From Bacteroidia bacterium (GTDB taxonomy: Bacteria > Bacteroidota > Bacteroidia > Bacteroidales > Azobacteroidaceae), in contig BNXY01000067.1 in NCBI GenBank assembly GCA_025999935.1, positions 1 to 10,215 on the forward strand: 10,215 bases of DNA. Reading direction: 5' to 3'. A model generated the notes under the pieces. It had not been told where the DNA came from. It worked only from the letters and a program-made list of their open reading frames with translations, and searched no databases. Positions 1 through 5,774 of this stretch are shown here, one piece after another; the first letter of the stretch is position 1, and every line of letters starts with the position of its first letter. A program made the translations under genes and the position numbers.

Positions 1-433
1 CCGTAAATGCCAATGTCTGCTTGTATTCGTTTTCAAGCAATGGAATATTCGCTCTGAAATTATCAATAAAAACGGCTTCTTCGCGTTCAAAAAACACATC
101 AGTAAAAACGGCTTCCATTAAAGTAAATTCGTTTTTATTTGGCGAGGTTTGAAAAAGAATTTGTAAATCGTTGCCGTTCAGTTTTTCTGATTTGTTTTCT
201 ATAAGCGCTTTTCCGATTTGATTGTTGAAATTCAGAAAATCGTTTGTAAGAGTTTTAAACCCTGATTGCTTAAACAAAAAACTAACCGATTGAGAGCCTG
301 CAAAAGCATCAAGAGCCGTGTTTATGTTTTTGGGAATATGCTGGCTTAACCACGGTAAATGGGAAAACTTCGCACCCAAATATTGCGGCTCTGGAAATTT
401 GTAAATAAAATATTTATATTCGTTAAAAAGCAT
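1..433 (-). CDS. Adenine-specific DNA methylase (D12/COG3392-like), partial
   Basis: The N-terminal 144 residues are present and the rest lies beyond the left edge. After the ATG at 433 the protein has a PEPQYLGAKFSHLPWL segment (residues 14-29). This corresponds to the conserved 'YxGxK' region that opens D12-class and COG3392 N6-adenine methyltransferases. DAFAGSQSV follows at 42-50, matching the S-adenosylmethionine-binding motif I (D-x-F-x-G-S/T-G). LTND at 62-65 fits the acidic residue at the end of the next strand. These enzymes transfer a methyl group from SAM to adenine N6 in a specific site. The catalytic (D/N)PPY motif would lie in the missing part, so activity cannot be judged. It is the last gene of a minus-strand run with a restriction-like gene upstream, so it may be the protective methylase of that system. 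A 36-codon ORF ends 3 nt before its start, suggesting translational coupling. The family call is fairly secure; the pairing is inferred. Confidence 0.75.
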   Translation of the reverse strand, partial: MLFNEYKYFIYKFPEPQYLGAKFSHLPWLSQHIPKNINTALDAFAGSQSVSFLFKQSGFKTLTNDFLNFNNQIGKALIENKSEKLNGNDLQILFQTSPNKNEFTLMEAVFTDVFFEREEAVFIDNFRANIPLLENEYKQTLAFT

Positions 434-436
434 CTT

Positions 437-547
437 CTATCCTAAATTATTTATATTTACAAAGTTACTCATTTCCCCTGACTTTTCAAAAACACAATCT
501 CTGTGCCATTCCAAAGACTCCGCTTTCGGCAAATATTTTTGCGGCAT
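437..547 (-). CDS. Small ORF between restriction-like and methylase genes (36 aa)
   Basis: An ORF of 36 codons starts at the ATG at 547 (MPQKYLPKAESLEWHRDCVF...) and ends with TAG at 437-439. Only three nucleotides separate the stop from the methylase ATG at 433. A stop codon sits immediately upstream of the ATG in frame, so it cannot be a longer gene. I do not recognise the sequence. The composition is protein-like (W, H, C, charged residues) and the tight spacing fits a leader peptide or small coupled gene, but at this length it could be chance or a gene remnant. There is no clear Shine-Dalgarno sequence, which is uninformative in Bacteroidetes. Confidence 0.3.
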   Translation of the reverse strand: MPQKYLPKAESLEWHRDCVFEKSGEMSNFVNINNLG

Positions 548-579
548 CTATAATTTTACTTTTTCAATCAAATTAATTC

Positions 580-1542
580 TCATCCAAATTCCATCGGAAT
601 ATGTTTTTCCTTACAATATGCTTCAATTTCCGTATCAGTTTTGAAGTATTTATCGCAAAACTCGTCAAGTTCCTTTTCCGTTGATTTGTAATAGCGTTCT
701 TCGGCGGTCAGAAGTTTTTCCGTTTGTTCAATGAATTTCTTAAAATCATCATTGATATTACAAAGTTTATCAACAGTTTTAAAATCAATACTTTTATATC
801 TTGCTTGAAACAAAATTTTGCTCTGAAATGGGTTGGCATTTAGCAAAATAATGCCTATTCCAAACGATTGATTCAGTCGCTCCATTTCATCTTTCAGATT
901 GTCGCCAATTTCAAAAGCCGCCAAATAGCCGTAATTAGCCCAACTTGAATTAGAAACGGCTTGAAAATATGCTTTTTTCAGTTCATAGTCATTATTGATT
1001 TCGCGTTTCAATTCATACGAAAAAAGTTTAAATGTTTCTGTTTTATCAATGGCTTTGAGTAAATTTTGACTTGATTTTGACTGTAAATACAAAAATCGAA
1101 TGCCAATCATATCAGGATGTGTCCATTTCTGATTTTCGTCTTTGCGGTTAGACTCTTCGTGATAAATGGTTTTGGAATAGATATTTTCGTTTTTCAAATA
1201 GGTAGCCAAAAGTTTATGTAAATCACGCTCGTGATAAGTTTCGAGTGCTTTTTTTTCTTTTTTTGCAATAGTTTCTTCTTTTGCAGCACTTTCTATTTTA
1301 ATGCTTTCCTTGTTTACAGTAAGATAATAATAGTAAATTTTATCTTTGTATCTATTAATTCTGGCATCATTTTTTTGAATCAAACCTATCAAATTAGAAG
1401 TAACAATATTGCTTGGGGTTGCTCTTGTCAGTCCTGAAAAATCACAAAAAGAATTTCTAACGATATAATCCGTTATGTCTTGAGAACTTACAGGTTTTTG
1501 AAAATGTTCCAATGCTTTAAATATGGCTTCTCTTGTTGTCAT
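580..1542 (-). CDS. HARE-HTH domain restriction endonuclease-like protein (HrgA/COG2958 type)
   Basis: The 320-residue protein has two parts. Residues 1-75 look like a HARE-HTH (winged-helix) domain, starting [20 protein letters not shown], a fold known from restriction endonucleases and HrgA-like proteins and thought to read DNA modification. After a lysine/glutamate-rich linker (about 78-103), the C-terminal part matches the HrgA/COG2958 family, with [23 protein letters not shown] (142-147), FSYELK (174-179) and [19 protein letters not shown] (192-210). D144 followed by E177-x-K179 is the spacing expected of a PD-(D/E)XK nuclease core, so cleavage of DNA is plausible but inferred. Length is normal for the family. 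The start overlaps the end of a truncated C5-methyltransferase reading frame, so it is probably transcribed from that gene's old promoter near 1725. An adenine methylase lies downstream. Helicobacter pylori hrgA is known to sit at a restriction-modification locus, which fits this context. Confidence 0.75.
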   Translation of the reverse strand: MTTREAIFKALEHFQKPVSSQDITDYIVRNSFCDFSGLTRATPSNIVTSNLIGLIQKNDARINRYKDKIYYYYLTVNKESIKIESAAKEETIAKKEKKALETYHERDLHKLLATYLKNENIYSKTIYHEESNRKDENQKWTHPDMIGIRFLYLQSKSSQNLLKAIDKTETFKLFSYELKREINNDYELKKAYFQAVSNSSWANYGYLAAFEIGDNLKDEMERLNQSFGIGIILLNANPFQSKILFQARYKSIDFKTVDKLCNINDDFKKFIEQTEKLLTAEERYYKSTEKELDEFCDKYFKTDTEIEAYCKEKHIPMEFG

Positions 1543-1684
1543 ATATTTTTGAATTACGAGTTTTCGTTTTCAGGGTGCAAGCGTATTTGTCCATTTCGAT
1601 ATGCGCCAAAAGTGTATAGCCCGCCCGAATAAAGCCTTCGGACAAGCCACCTGCACCAGCAAACAAGTCTATAAAATTCAGCAT
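1517..1684 (-). pseudogene. Cytosine-C5 DNA methyltransferase, N-terminal fragment only
   Basis: Reading leftward from the ATG at 1684, the minus strand encodes 55 residues beginning [19 protein letters not shown]. This is an unmistakable motif I ([16 protein letters not shown] binding) of a C5-cytosine methyltransferase. It is followed by the motif II region [14 protein letters not shown], whose glutamate contacts the SAM ribose. Similarity stops at about residue 43. The frame then runs through the start of the HrgA-like gene and ends at TAA 1517-1519. A C5 methyltransferase normally exceeds 300 residues and needs the PC motif and target-recognition domain, none of which is here, so this piece cannot methylate DNA. 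The break falls just before the ATG of the restriction-like gene. This suggests that a deletion or gene replacement removed the methyltransferase body and joined its promoter and first codons to the next gene. Confidence 0.75.
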
Positions 1685-1709
1685 ATACGCATTTTTCTTG
1701 AAACCGCAA

Positions 1710-1729
1710 AACTTTGCGTTGCAAAGTTA
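1710..1729 (-). promoter_or_regulatory. Promoter -7 box inside an 8-bp inverted repeat
   Basis: On the minus strand, 1729-1721 reads TAACTTTGC, a full match to the Bacteroidetes -7 element (TAnnTTTG). A GTTG lies about 22 nt upstream as a possible but poorly spaced -33 element. The box is one arm of a perfect inverted repeat: AACTTTGC (1710-1717), a GTT spacer, then GCAAAGTT (1721-1728). It sits about 37 nt upstream of the C5-methyltransferase start and would now drive the HrgA-like gene. The symmetry suggests an operator, but no regulator gene is seen nearby. Confidence 0.5.
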
Positions 1730-1930
1730 CAGATTTTTTATGGAAAAACGGCAACTTTGAAATTGATTTTAGTAACATTTGTTTCATCTCTTATTCAAAC
1801 ATCTCTGCTCAAATGTTCAACAGCAATACTGCGCTTAATCAGGATGTCGCACAATTCGGCCATCAACTGTAAGACGCATCACCGGAAACTTATTCAAAAC
1901 CGCTGTTTTTTGCTCTTTCCACAAAATACA

Positions 1931-1963
1931 AAGTCCCTGAAATCTATTCAATTTCAAGGACTT
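1931..1963 (-). terminator. Terminator-like hairpin downstream of the tRNA fragment
   Basis: AAGTCCCTGAAAT (1931-1943) pairs with ATTTCAAGGACTT (1951-1963), with 12 of 13 positions complementary across a 7-nt loop. On the minus strand the stem is followed by a T-rich tract (TTTGTATTTTG). That is the direction of the tRNA whose 3' end lies at 1989, so it probably ends that tRNA's transcript. The plus-strand side is also T-rich, so it may work in both directions. It supports reading the left side as the original sequence downstream of the tRNA. Confidence 0.55.
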
Positions 1964-1988
1964 GCTTTGTTTTGCTTTTTACTTTTGT

Positions 1989-2031
1989 GGTCCCACTTGG
2001 GCTTGAACCAAGGACCCCCTGATTATGAGTC
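1989..2031 (-). other. 3' half of a tRNA (CAU anticodon): candidate attachment site
   Basis: On the minus strand this segment reads from the anticodon loop to the 3' end of a tRNA. It has loop CTCATAA (anticodon CAT), 3' stem strand TCAGG, variable loop GGGTC, a perfect T arm (CTTGG, loop TTCAAGC, CCAAG), acceptor strand TGGGACC and discriminator A. CCA is not encoded. The 5' half is absent: upstream of GACTCATAA the sequence does not complete the anticodon stem (GACGA where CCTGA is needed) and soon becomes AT-rich. A tRNA 3' half ending in the anticodon loop next to an outward-reading integrase is the usual sign of tRNA-targeted integration. The full tRNA should lie at the far end of the element. 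The isoacceptor may be elongator Met, or Ile with a modified CAU. Confidence 0.8.
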
Positions 2032-2126
2032 GTCGCACATCTATTTTTATATGTTTATATCCAATTTCTTTTTAAAATTAAATCATTGAATATCAGCATA
2101 AAATAATTTTTCGACATTCTGCCCTA

Positions 2127-2158
2127 TTGTATTTATTGAGATATAATCGCTATCTTTG
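2127..2158 (+). promoter_or_regulatory. Integrase promoter (Bacteroidetes type)
   Basis: TTG at 2127-2129 is followed by 21 nt and then TATCTTTG at 2151-2158, matching the Bacteroidetes -33/-7 pattern in sequence and spacing. Transcription would start a few bases after 2158. The GTG codon at 2158 is therefore inside the promoter and cannot be the integrase start, which moves the start to the ATG at 2209. Confidence 0.6.
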
Positions 2159-2193
2159 TGTGCAAATTGTGTGCAAATTTTTATTTGCACACA
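2157..2193. repeat. Three copies of an 11-bp motif, two direct and one inverted
   Basis: TGTGTGCAAAT occurs at 2157-2167 and again immediately after at 2168-2178. A perfect reverse complement (ATTTGCACACA) lies at 2183-2193 after a TTTT spacer. The second and third copies form a perfect 11-bp inverted repeat that could fold into an RNA hairpin. The cluster overlaps the end of the -7 box and fills the start of the integrase leader. It could be an operator, integrase or Xis arm-type binding sites, or a leader attenuator hairpin. Confidence 0.8.
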
Positions 2194-2208
2194 GAAAATA
2201 ATAAGGCT

Positions 2209-3441
2209 ATGTTTAGTTATTCGAATAATGGTGTGACAGTGGCGTCTATCATTGATGACAGAAGAGCAACTATTGAAAACTTGTATCCGATTAAGATACG
2301 AGTAACATATAAGCGTGTGCGCAAATACTACTCGACAGGTAAAAATTTGTCGATTGAGGAATGGGACAAACTTCCCGATACAAAGAGTAAATCATTGATT
2401 TTAACACGAATGGACATTCAAAACTCTTTCGAGAAGATAAAAGACGTTGTTCAAGAATTGGAACATGGTGATGGGTTTTCTTTTGACGCGCTCAACGTTC
2501 GATTAAGCAAAGCAGTATCGGAAAGCATAAATACCACTTTCCATGCAAAAATACAAACACTGCTTGATAATGGTCAGGTTGGCAGCCACTTATTTTATAA
2601 AGACGCTTTGAAAAGTATTGAGCAATTTGCAGGGAATCGGATTTCATTTGAAAGTGTTACGGTCGATTGGTTGCGGAAATACGAGAAATATCTGCTTAAT
2701 AATGGCAGAAATTACACAACAATTGGCATGTATTGCCGGGCAATCCGCTGTATCATGAATGAAGGTAGAAAAGCCGGCATCCTCAAAGATAGCCAATATC
2801 CATTCGGTAACGGAAAATATGAAATTACTACAGGGCAAGGCAGAAAAATGGCATTGAACCTGCAACAGATAAAATCCATTGTTACTTACACCGATGGCAG
2901 GGAAGCCACAGAGAAGTATCGCGATATGTGGTTTTTCTCCTATTTGTGCAACGGTATCAATTTTGCGGATATGCTCACACTCAAATATTCCAATATCCAC
3001 AATGGAGAAATATGCTTTCTGCGGGCGAAGACGGCTCGAACATCAAAAGTAAAAAAAGAAGTCAATGCCATTATCACTCCAGAGATGCAAGCTATTATTA
3101 ACAGGTGGGGGAATAAAAACAAAAAAACTGATTCATATATCTTTGGATATTTGTCAGGGAATGAAACTCCGCTTGAGCAGAAAGAGAAGATAAAATCAAT
3201 TGTGAAGTTGTGTAACAAGCGATTAAAGAAAATAGGCGCAATTTTAGGGATTGATGGTGTCAGCACCTATACCGCCAGACACTCTTTCGCAACCGTATTG
3301 AAGCGTTCCGGTGCAAACATTGCCTACATTTCCGAAAGTCTGGGACACAATGATTTAAAGACAACTGAAAATTATTTGGCATCTTTTGAGCGGGAAGAAC
3401 GCGAAAAGAACGCCCGATTACTCACAAATTTCGGCGATTAG
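2209..3441 (+). CDS. int: Tyrosine recombinase (site-specific integrase)
   Basis: This 410-residue tyrosine integrase has the usual three-part layout. An N-terminal arm-binding region (about 1-95) is followed by a SAM-like core-binding domain (about 105-205) with FYKDALKSIEQFAG and WLRKYEKYLLNNGRNYTTI. The catalytic domain (about 220-400) ends the protein. Box II is ARHSFATVL with R357 and H358, followed by SLGH (H380) and the nucleophile Y389 in TTENYLASF. The first catalytic arginine position reads NGINFADML, the GINF variant common in Bacteroidetes integrases, so its absence does not indicate a dead enzyme. I chose the ATG at 2209 because the longer frame from GTG 2158 begins inside the promoter; length and domain layout are complete from 2209. 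Beside the tRNA fragment and reading away from it, it most likely integrates and excises the element at that tRNA. An abiE-like operon follows about 90 bases downstream. Confidence 0.95.
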   Translation: MFSYSNNGVTVASIIDDRRATIENLYPIKIRVTYKRVRKYYSTGKNLSIEEWDKLPDTKSKSLILTRMDIQNSFEKIKDVVQELEHGDGFSFDALNVRLSKAVSESINTTFHAKIQTLLDNGQVGSHLFYKDALKSIEQFAGNRISFESVTVDWLRKYEKYLLNNGRNYTTIGMYCRAIRCIMNEGRKAGILKDSQYPFGNGKYEITTGQGRKMALNLQQIKSIVTYTDGREATEKYRDMWFFSYLCNGINFADMLTLKYSNIHNGEICFLRAKTARTSKVKKEVNAIITPEMQAIINRWGNKNKKTDSYIFGYLSGNETPLEQKEKIKSIVKLCNKRLKKIGAILGIDGVSTYTARHSFATVLKRSGANIAYISESLGHNDLKTTENYLASFEREEREKNARLLTNFGD

Positions 3442-3465
3442 TTATGATATGTTTAAAAAAATATA

Positions 3466-3516
3466 TACTTTTGCAAATGAATTTTGGAACATATTTATGC
3501 TATATTTGTGCCAAAA
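3466..3516 (+). promoter_or_regulatory. Promoter/operator region of the AbiE-like operon
   Basis: Two -7-like boxes precede the antitoxin gene: TACTTTTG at 3466-3473 and TATATTTG at 3501-3508. Neither has a well-placed -33 element, so the active one is uncertain. An imperfect inverted repeat (TTTTGGAACA at 3482-3491, TGTGCCAAAA at 3507-3516, 9 of 10 positions complementary) overlaps the second box. Known AbiEi antitoxins repress their own promoter by binding inverted repeats, so this is the candidate operator. Confidence 0.45.
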
Positions 3517-3533
3517 ACAATTAGAATATTTAT

Positions 3534-4139
3534 ATGCAATCAACACATTATCAAATAAAAAACGCAATAATTAAAAAGCGTCGTGGAAAAATAATTTTTG
3601 CAGATGATTTTCGCCCTTTAGGTACTGGTGCTGCGATTCGTCATACGCTATCGCGGCTTTGCAAGGAGGAATTTATCATTCGCCTTTCAAACGGTATTTA
3701 TTTATATCCGAAAACAAGCAAACGAATTGGAATTGTCTATCCTTCAATCGAAAACATTGCAAAGGCTATTGTAAAAAGAGAAAAAGCGCGACTGATTCCG
3801 ACCGGAGTTTATGCCTTGAATAAATTAGGATTATCTACTCAAGTCCCTATGAAAGCGATTTTTCTTACCGATGGCGCAGCACGAATAATTAAGGTGGGTG
3901 CAAAGGCAACTATTCGTTTCAAAAAGACGATAGCTAAACATTTGGCATTCAAGGGCGAGATTACGACATTGGTTATTTTTGCTCTGAAAGAGATTGGGAA
4001 AGGAAATGTCAGAGATGATGAATTACAGAAGATTAAAGAAGTTCTTGCTCACGAAAAAAAGGAAAATATCATTTACGATGCAACACTTGCACCGGAATGG
4101 ATTGCCGACATATTACTAAAAAATAGAAAAGATGAATAA
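3534..4139 (+). CDS. DUF6088/AbiEi-like antitoxin
   Basis: The 201-residue protein resembles DUF6088/AbiEi-family proteins, the antitoxin partners of AbiEii nucleotidyltransferase toxins. Residues 5-60 form a winged-helix-like region (AIRHTLSRLCKEEFIIRLSN, then the wing GIYLYPK). A central alpha/beta part follows, with IPTGVYALNKLGLSTQVP (88-105), where AbiEi proteins have a similar 'G.yALn.lGL..q.p' stretch, and FLTDGAARIIKVG. In this type IV toxin-antitoxin family the antitoxin represses the operon through the N-terminal domain and counters the toxin through the rest without a stable complex; this is known for other members and inferred here. The ATG at 3534 is preceded by a promoter/operator region. 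The stop codon overlaps the toxin start by 8 bases, so the two are translationally coupled. It is probably cargo that provides phage abortive infection or element maintenance. Confidence 0.8.
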   Translation: MQSTHYQIKNAIIKKRRGKIIFADDFRPLGTGAAIRHTLSRLCKEEFIIRLSNGIYLYPKTSKRIGIVYPSIENIAKAIVKREKARLIPTGVYALNKLGLSTQVPMKAIFLTDGAARIIKVGAKATIRFKKTIAKHLAFKGEITTLVIFALKEIGKGNVRDDELQKIKEVLAHEKKENIIYDATLAPEWIADILLKNRKDE

Positions 4140-5130
4140 TTGGTTAAAAACACCGGAGAAGGAAAGAATAGAAATCCTTGATAAACTGCAAATAACTACC
4201 GGATTACCGAATGTTTCCATTGAAAAGGATTGGTGGGTAACGATGACATTGAGAGCTTTATTTTCTTGTGAATGTGCCGATTATATCGTTTTTAAAGGTG
4301 GGACATCATTGAGTAAAGCTTGGAACCTGATTGAACGATTTTCGGAAGATATTGACATTGCTATTGACCGTAAATTTTTTGGATTTGACGGAGAATTGAA
4401 AAAGAAACAAATCAATAATTTAAGGCGGGCTTCCTGTTCCTATATCAAAGAAAAATTGATAGCTGAATTAAATCAAAAACTTCAGGAAAACGGAATTGAT
4501 GGCTATTCCCTGTTTATTGAAGAAACGCAGGATACGACCAAAGACCCTTCGATAATTGAGGTTTGTTTCGATTCCCTTTATGCTTCTTCTTACATTAGAG
4601 ATAAAGTTTTGATTGAAATCGGGGCGCGTTCCCTGATTGAGCCGAGTGAAAATGTTCACCTGCGTTCTATTCTTGCAGAAAATTATCCAGATGCGGATTT
4701 TGCAGATACCTATTTTGACATTCCAACCGTTATTCCACAACGAACTTTTCTCGAAAAAGTCTTTCTTTTGCATGAAGAATTTCAAAAGCCTGTCGAAAAA
4801 ATCCGTGTTGATAGAATGTCAAGGCATATTTACGATTTGGAAAAAATGATGGATACCCAATTCGCCATAGATGCAATGAGCAATACAGATTTGTATCAAG
4901 CTATTGTAGAGCATAGAAGGACGCTTACCGCGATGAAAGAAGTGGACTATTCTACCCATACCCCCGAAAGAATCAGCTTTATTCCACCGGATTCAATCAT
5001 TGAATTATGGAGAAAAGATTATGAAACCATGCGTGGCAATATGATTTATGGAAAATCGCTGTCATTCAATAAATTAATAGAAAGAATGAAAGAGCTAAAT
5101 GAACGATTTAGAAAAATAAAAATTGAATAA
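4132..5130 (+). CDS. AbiEii/AbiGii-family nucleotidyltransferase toxin
   Basis: The 332-residue protein has the hallmarks of the AbiEii/AbiGii toxin family (DNA polymerase beta-like nucleotidyltransferase fold). These are EKDWWVT (31-37), FKGGTSLSKAW (54-64) with the GG(T/S) motif, and SEDIDIAID (71-79) with the D-x-D metal-binding pair. Further on it has LLHEEFQKP and the HIYDLEKM motif (near 230-240) typical of the C-terminal helical part. Related toxins transfer nucleotides, in studied members onto tRNA acceptor ends, and so stop growth; the substrate here is unknown. All core catalytic motifs are intact and the length is normal. It overlaps the antitoxin gene by 8 bases, and its stop codon shares one base with the next ATG (TAATG), so the three genes form one coupled operon. 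Confidence 0.9.
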   Translation: MNNWLKTPEKERIEILDKLQITTGLPNVSIEKDWWVTMTLRALFSCECADYIVFKGGTSLSKAWNLIERFSEDIDIAIDRKFFGFDGELKKKQINNLRRASCSYIKEKLIAELNQKLQENGIDGYSLFIEETQDTTKDPSIIEVCFDSLYASSYIRDKVLIEIGARSLIEPSENVHLRSILAENYPDADFADTYFDIPTVIPQRTFLEKVFLLHEEFQKPVEKIRVDRMSRHIYDLEKMMDTQFAIDAMSNTDLYQAIVEHRRTLTAMKEVDYSTHTPERISFIPPDSIIELWRKDYETMRGNMIYGKSLSFNKLIERMKELNERFRKIKIE

Positions 5131-5552
5131 TGCCTCGCCGCAAACAGACAACAATCAATCTGAAAGAATTGGAAGCATATTCCACTCTAATAGAAGAATT
5201 ACGGAATAATCCTGCTTATGCCGATAAAGACCTTTCTACCCTGAAAATAACCGTATTAGATAGCTACGAAGCGACAATAAAAGATGTAGATAAAGCCATC
5301 AAACATTTGCAGCATTATGTCGTAGCCAAGAAGAATACCATTGAAACATTTCAAGACGAACAATTGATAAACCGCGCTCGATTAGCCAAAATGCTTGGAA
5401 TCTCCCGCCAAACTTTAACTGCTTGGATAAACAAAGGTTTTATTACACCCCTTAAATCCAAATATTTACCGGATTACGAAACATTCAATACTGACGCTGT
5501 ATTACAGGAACTTAACCGCCACAAAGAAGAACATTTTGAAGAACGCATATAA
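5130..5552 (+). CDS. Unrecognised HTH protein, third gene of the AbiE-like operon
   Basis: The 140-residue protein starts at an ATG sharing one base with the toxin stop codon, so it is probably co-translated with the toxin. Residues 1-75 are mostly helical and charged, with a possible coiled coil (SYEATIKDVDKAIKHLQHYV, 45-64). Residues 79-108 form a clear helix-turn-helix (LINRARLAKMLGISRQTLTA followed by WINKGF), similar to HTH_17 or MerR-like DNA-binding domains. A short tail ends in acidic and basic residues. I cannot assign it to a named family. A third gene is not part of the classical two-gene AbiE system. It may be an extra regulator of this operon, a second antitoxin, or a regulator of the next module. 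About 190 bases without a gene follow it. Confidence 0.75.
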   Translation: MPRRKQTTINLKELEAYSTLIEELRNNPAYADKDLSTLKITVLDSYEATIKDVDKAIKHLQHYVVAKKNTIETFQDEQLINRARLAKMLGISRQTLTAWINKGFITPLKSKYLPDYETFNTDAVLQELNRHKEEHFEERI

Positions 5553-5593
5553 AAAAATACCATAAAAAATTAATCACTTAACATCGCTAAGTC

Positions 5594-5685
5594 AAATCGC
5601 GACATTTAGGACAATTGACGGTTAAATCCGCTGATTGTTGTATTTGTTTGTCCTAATGTAAGGCGATTTGTCCTCATTTGTCATA
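5594..5685. repeat. Long imperfect inverted repeat with helically phased TTGTC sites
   Basis: An arm at 5594-5614 (AAATCGCG ... TTAGGACAA) is repeated inverted at 5648-5669 (TTGTCCTAA ... GGCGATTT). The inner 9 bp (5606-5614 and 5648-5656) match perfectly, and the whole arms match imperfectly across a 33-nt loop. TTGTC occurs in direct orientation at 5648, 5668 and 5678, that is 20 and then 10 bases apart, or whole helical turns. The cluster lies just upstream of the promoter of the excisionase-like gene. It could be an operator for an HTH protein encoded on either side, or part of a recombination or replication site. Confidence 0.65.
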
Positions 5686-5706
5686 CCTGTGTTATGCTAT
5701 TACTCA

Positions 5707-5739
5707 TTTGATTAACAGTATCTTTCATCCATATCTTTG
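5707..5739 (+). promoter_or_regulatory. Promoter of the replication/regulation module
   Basis: TTTG at 5707-5710 is followed by exactly 21 nt and TATCTTTG at 5732-5739, a complete Bacteroidetes promoter and the best match in the window. It lies about 35 nt upstream of the ATG at 5775. It also rules out the upstream in-frame GTG at 5739, which falls within the -7 box, as a translation start. Confidence 0.7.
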
Positions 5740-5774
5740 TGCCGTATTTTTTAATTTTAATAACACAAAGAAGC

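Larger units (their letters stand above)
1685..2208. other. Gene-poor junction between restriction-modification locus and mobile element
   Basis: This stretch of about 520 bases holds no convincing gene. In order, it contains the minus-strand promoter and inverted repeat (1710-1729), a 22-codon minus-strand ORF at 1795-1863 that I do not trust as a gene, a terminator-like hairpin (1931-1963), the 3' half of a tRNA (1989-2031), and the integrase promoter with its repeats (2127-2193). A longer plus-strand open frame at 1601-2089 reads through the methyltransferase fragment, the hairpin and the tRNA fragment, so it is spurious. Confidence 0.7.

Noticed and set aside
1554..1787. 77-residue minus-strand ORF upstream of the HrgA-like gene
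   Set aside because: It overlaps the C5-methyltransferase fragment in another frame. The recognisable motif I is in the frame 1517-1684, and this ORF starts upstream of the promoter box.
1795..1863. 22-codon minus-strand ORF beginning MAELCDILIKRS
   Set aside because: It looks somewhat protein-like but is very short, has stops around it and no recognised homology; it may be a remnant.
1601..2089. 162-residue plus-strand ORF
   Set aside because: It reads antisense through the methyltransferase fragment, a hairpin and the tRNA fragment, so it is not a plausible gene.
2158..2208. GTG start giving a 427-residue integrase
   Set aside because: The GTG is within the -7 promoter element and the added residues come from the repeat cluster. 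The ATG at 2209 gives a complete integrase.
3386..3574. 62-residue plus-strand ORF between the integrase and antitoxin genes
   Set aside because: It overlaps the integrase 3' end, the promoter/operator region and the antitoxin start in another frame.
5739..5774. GTG start extending the excisionase-like protein by 12 residues
   Set aside because: The codon begins in the -7 box of the promoter; the ATG at 5775 is preferred.
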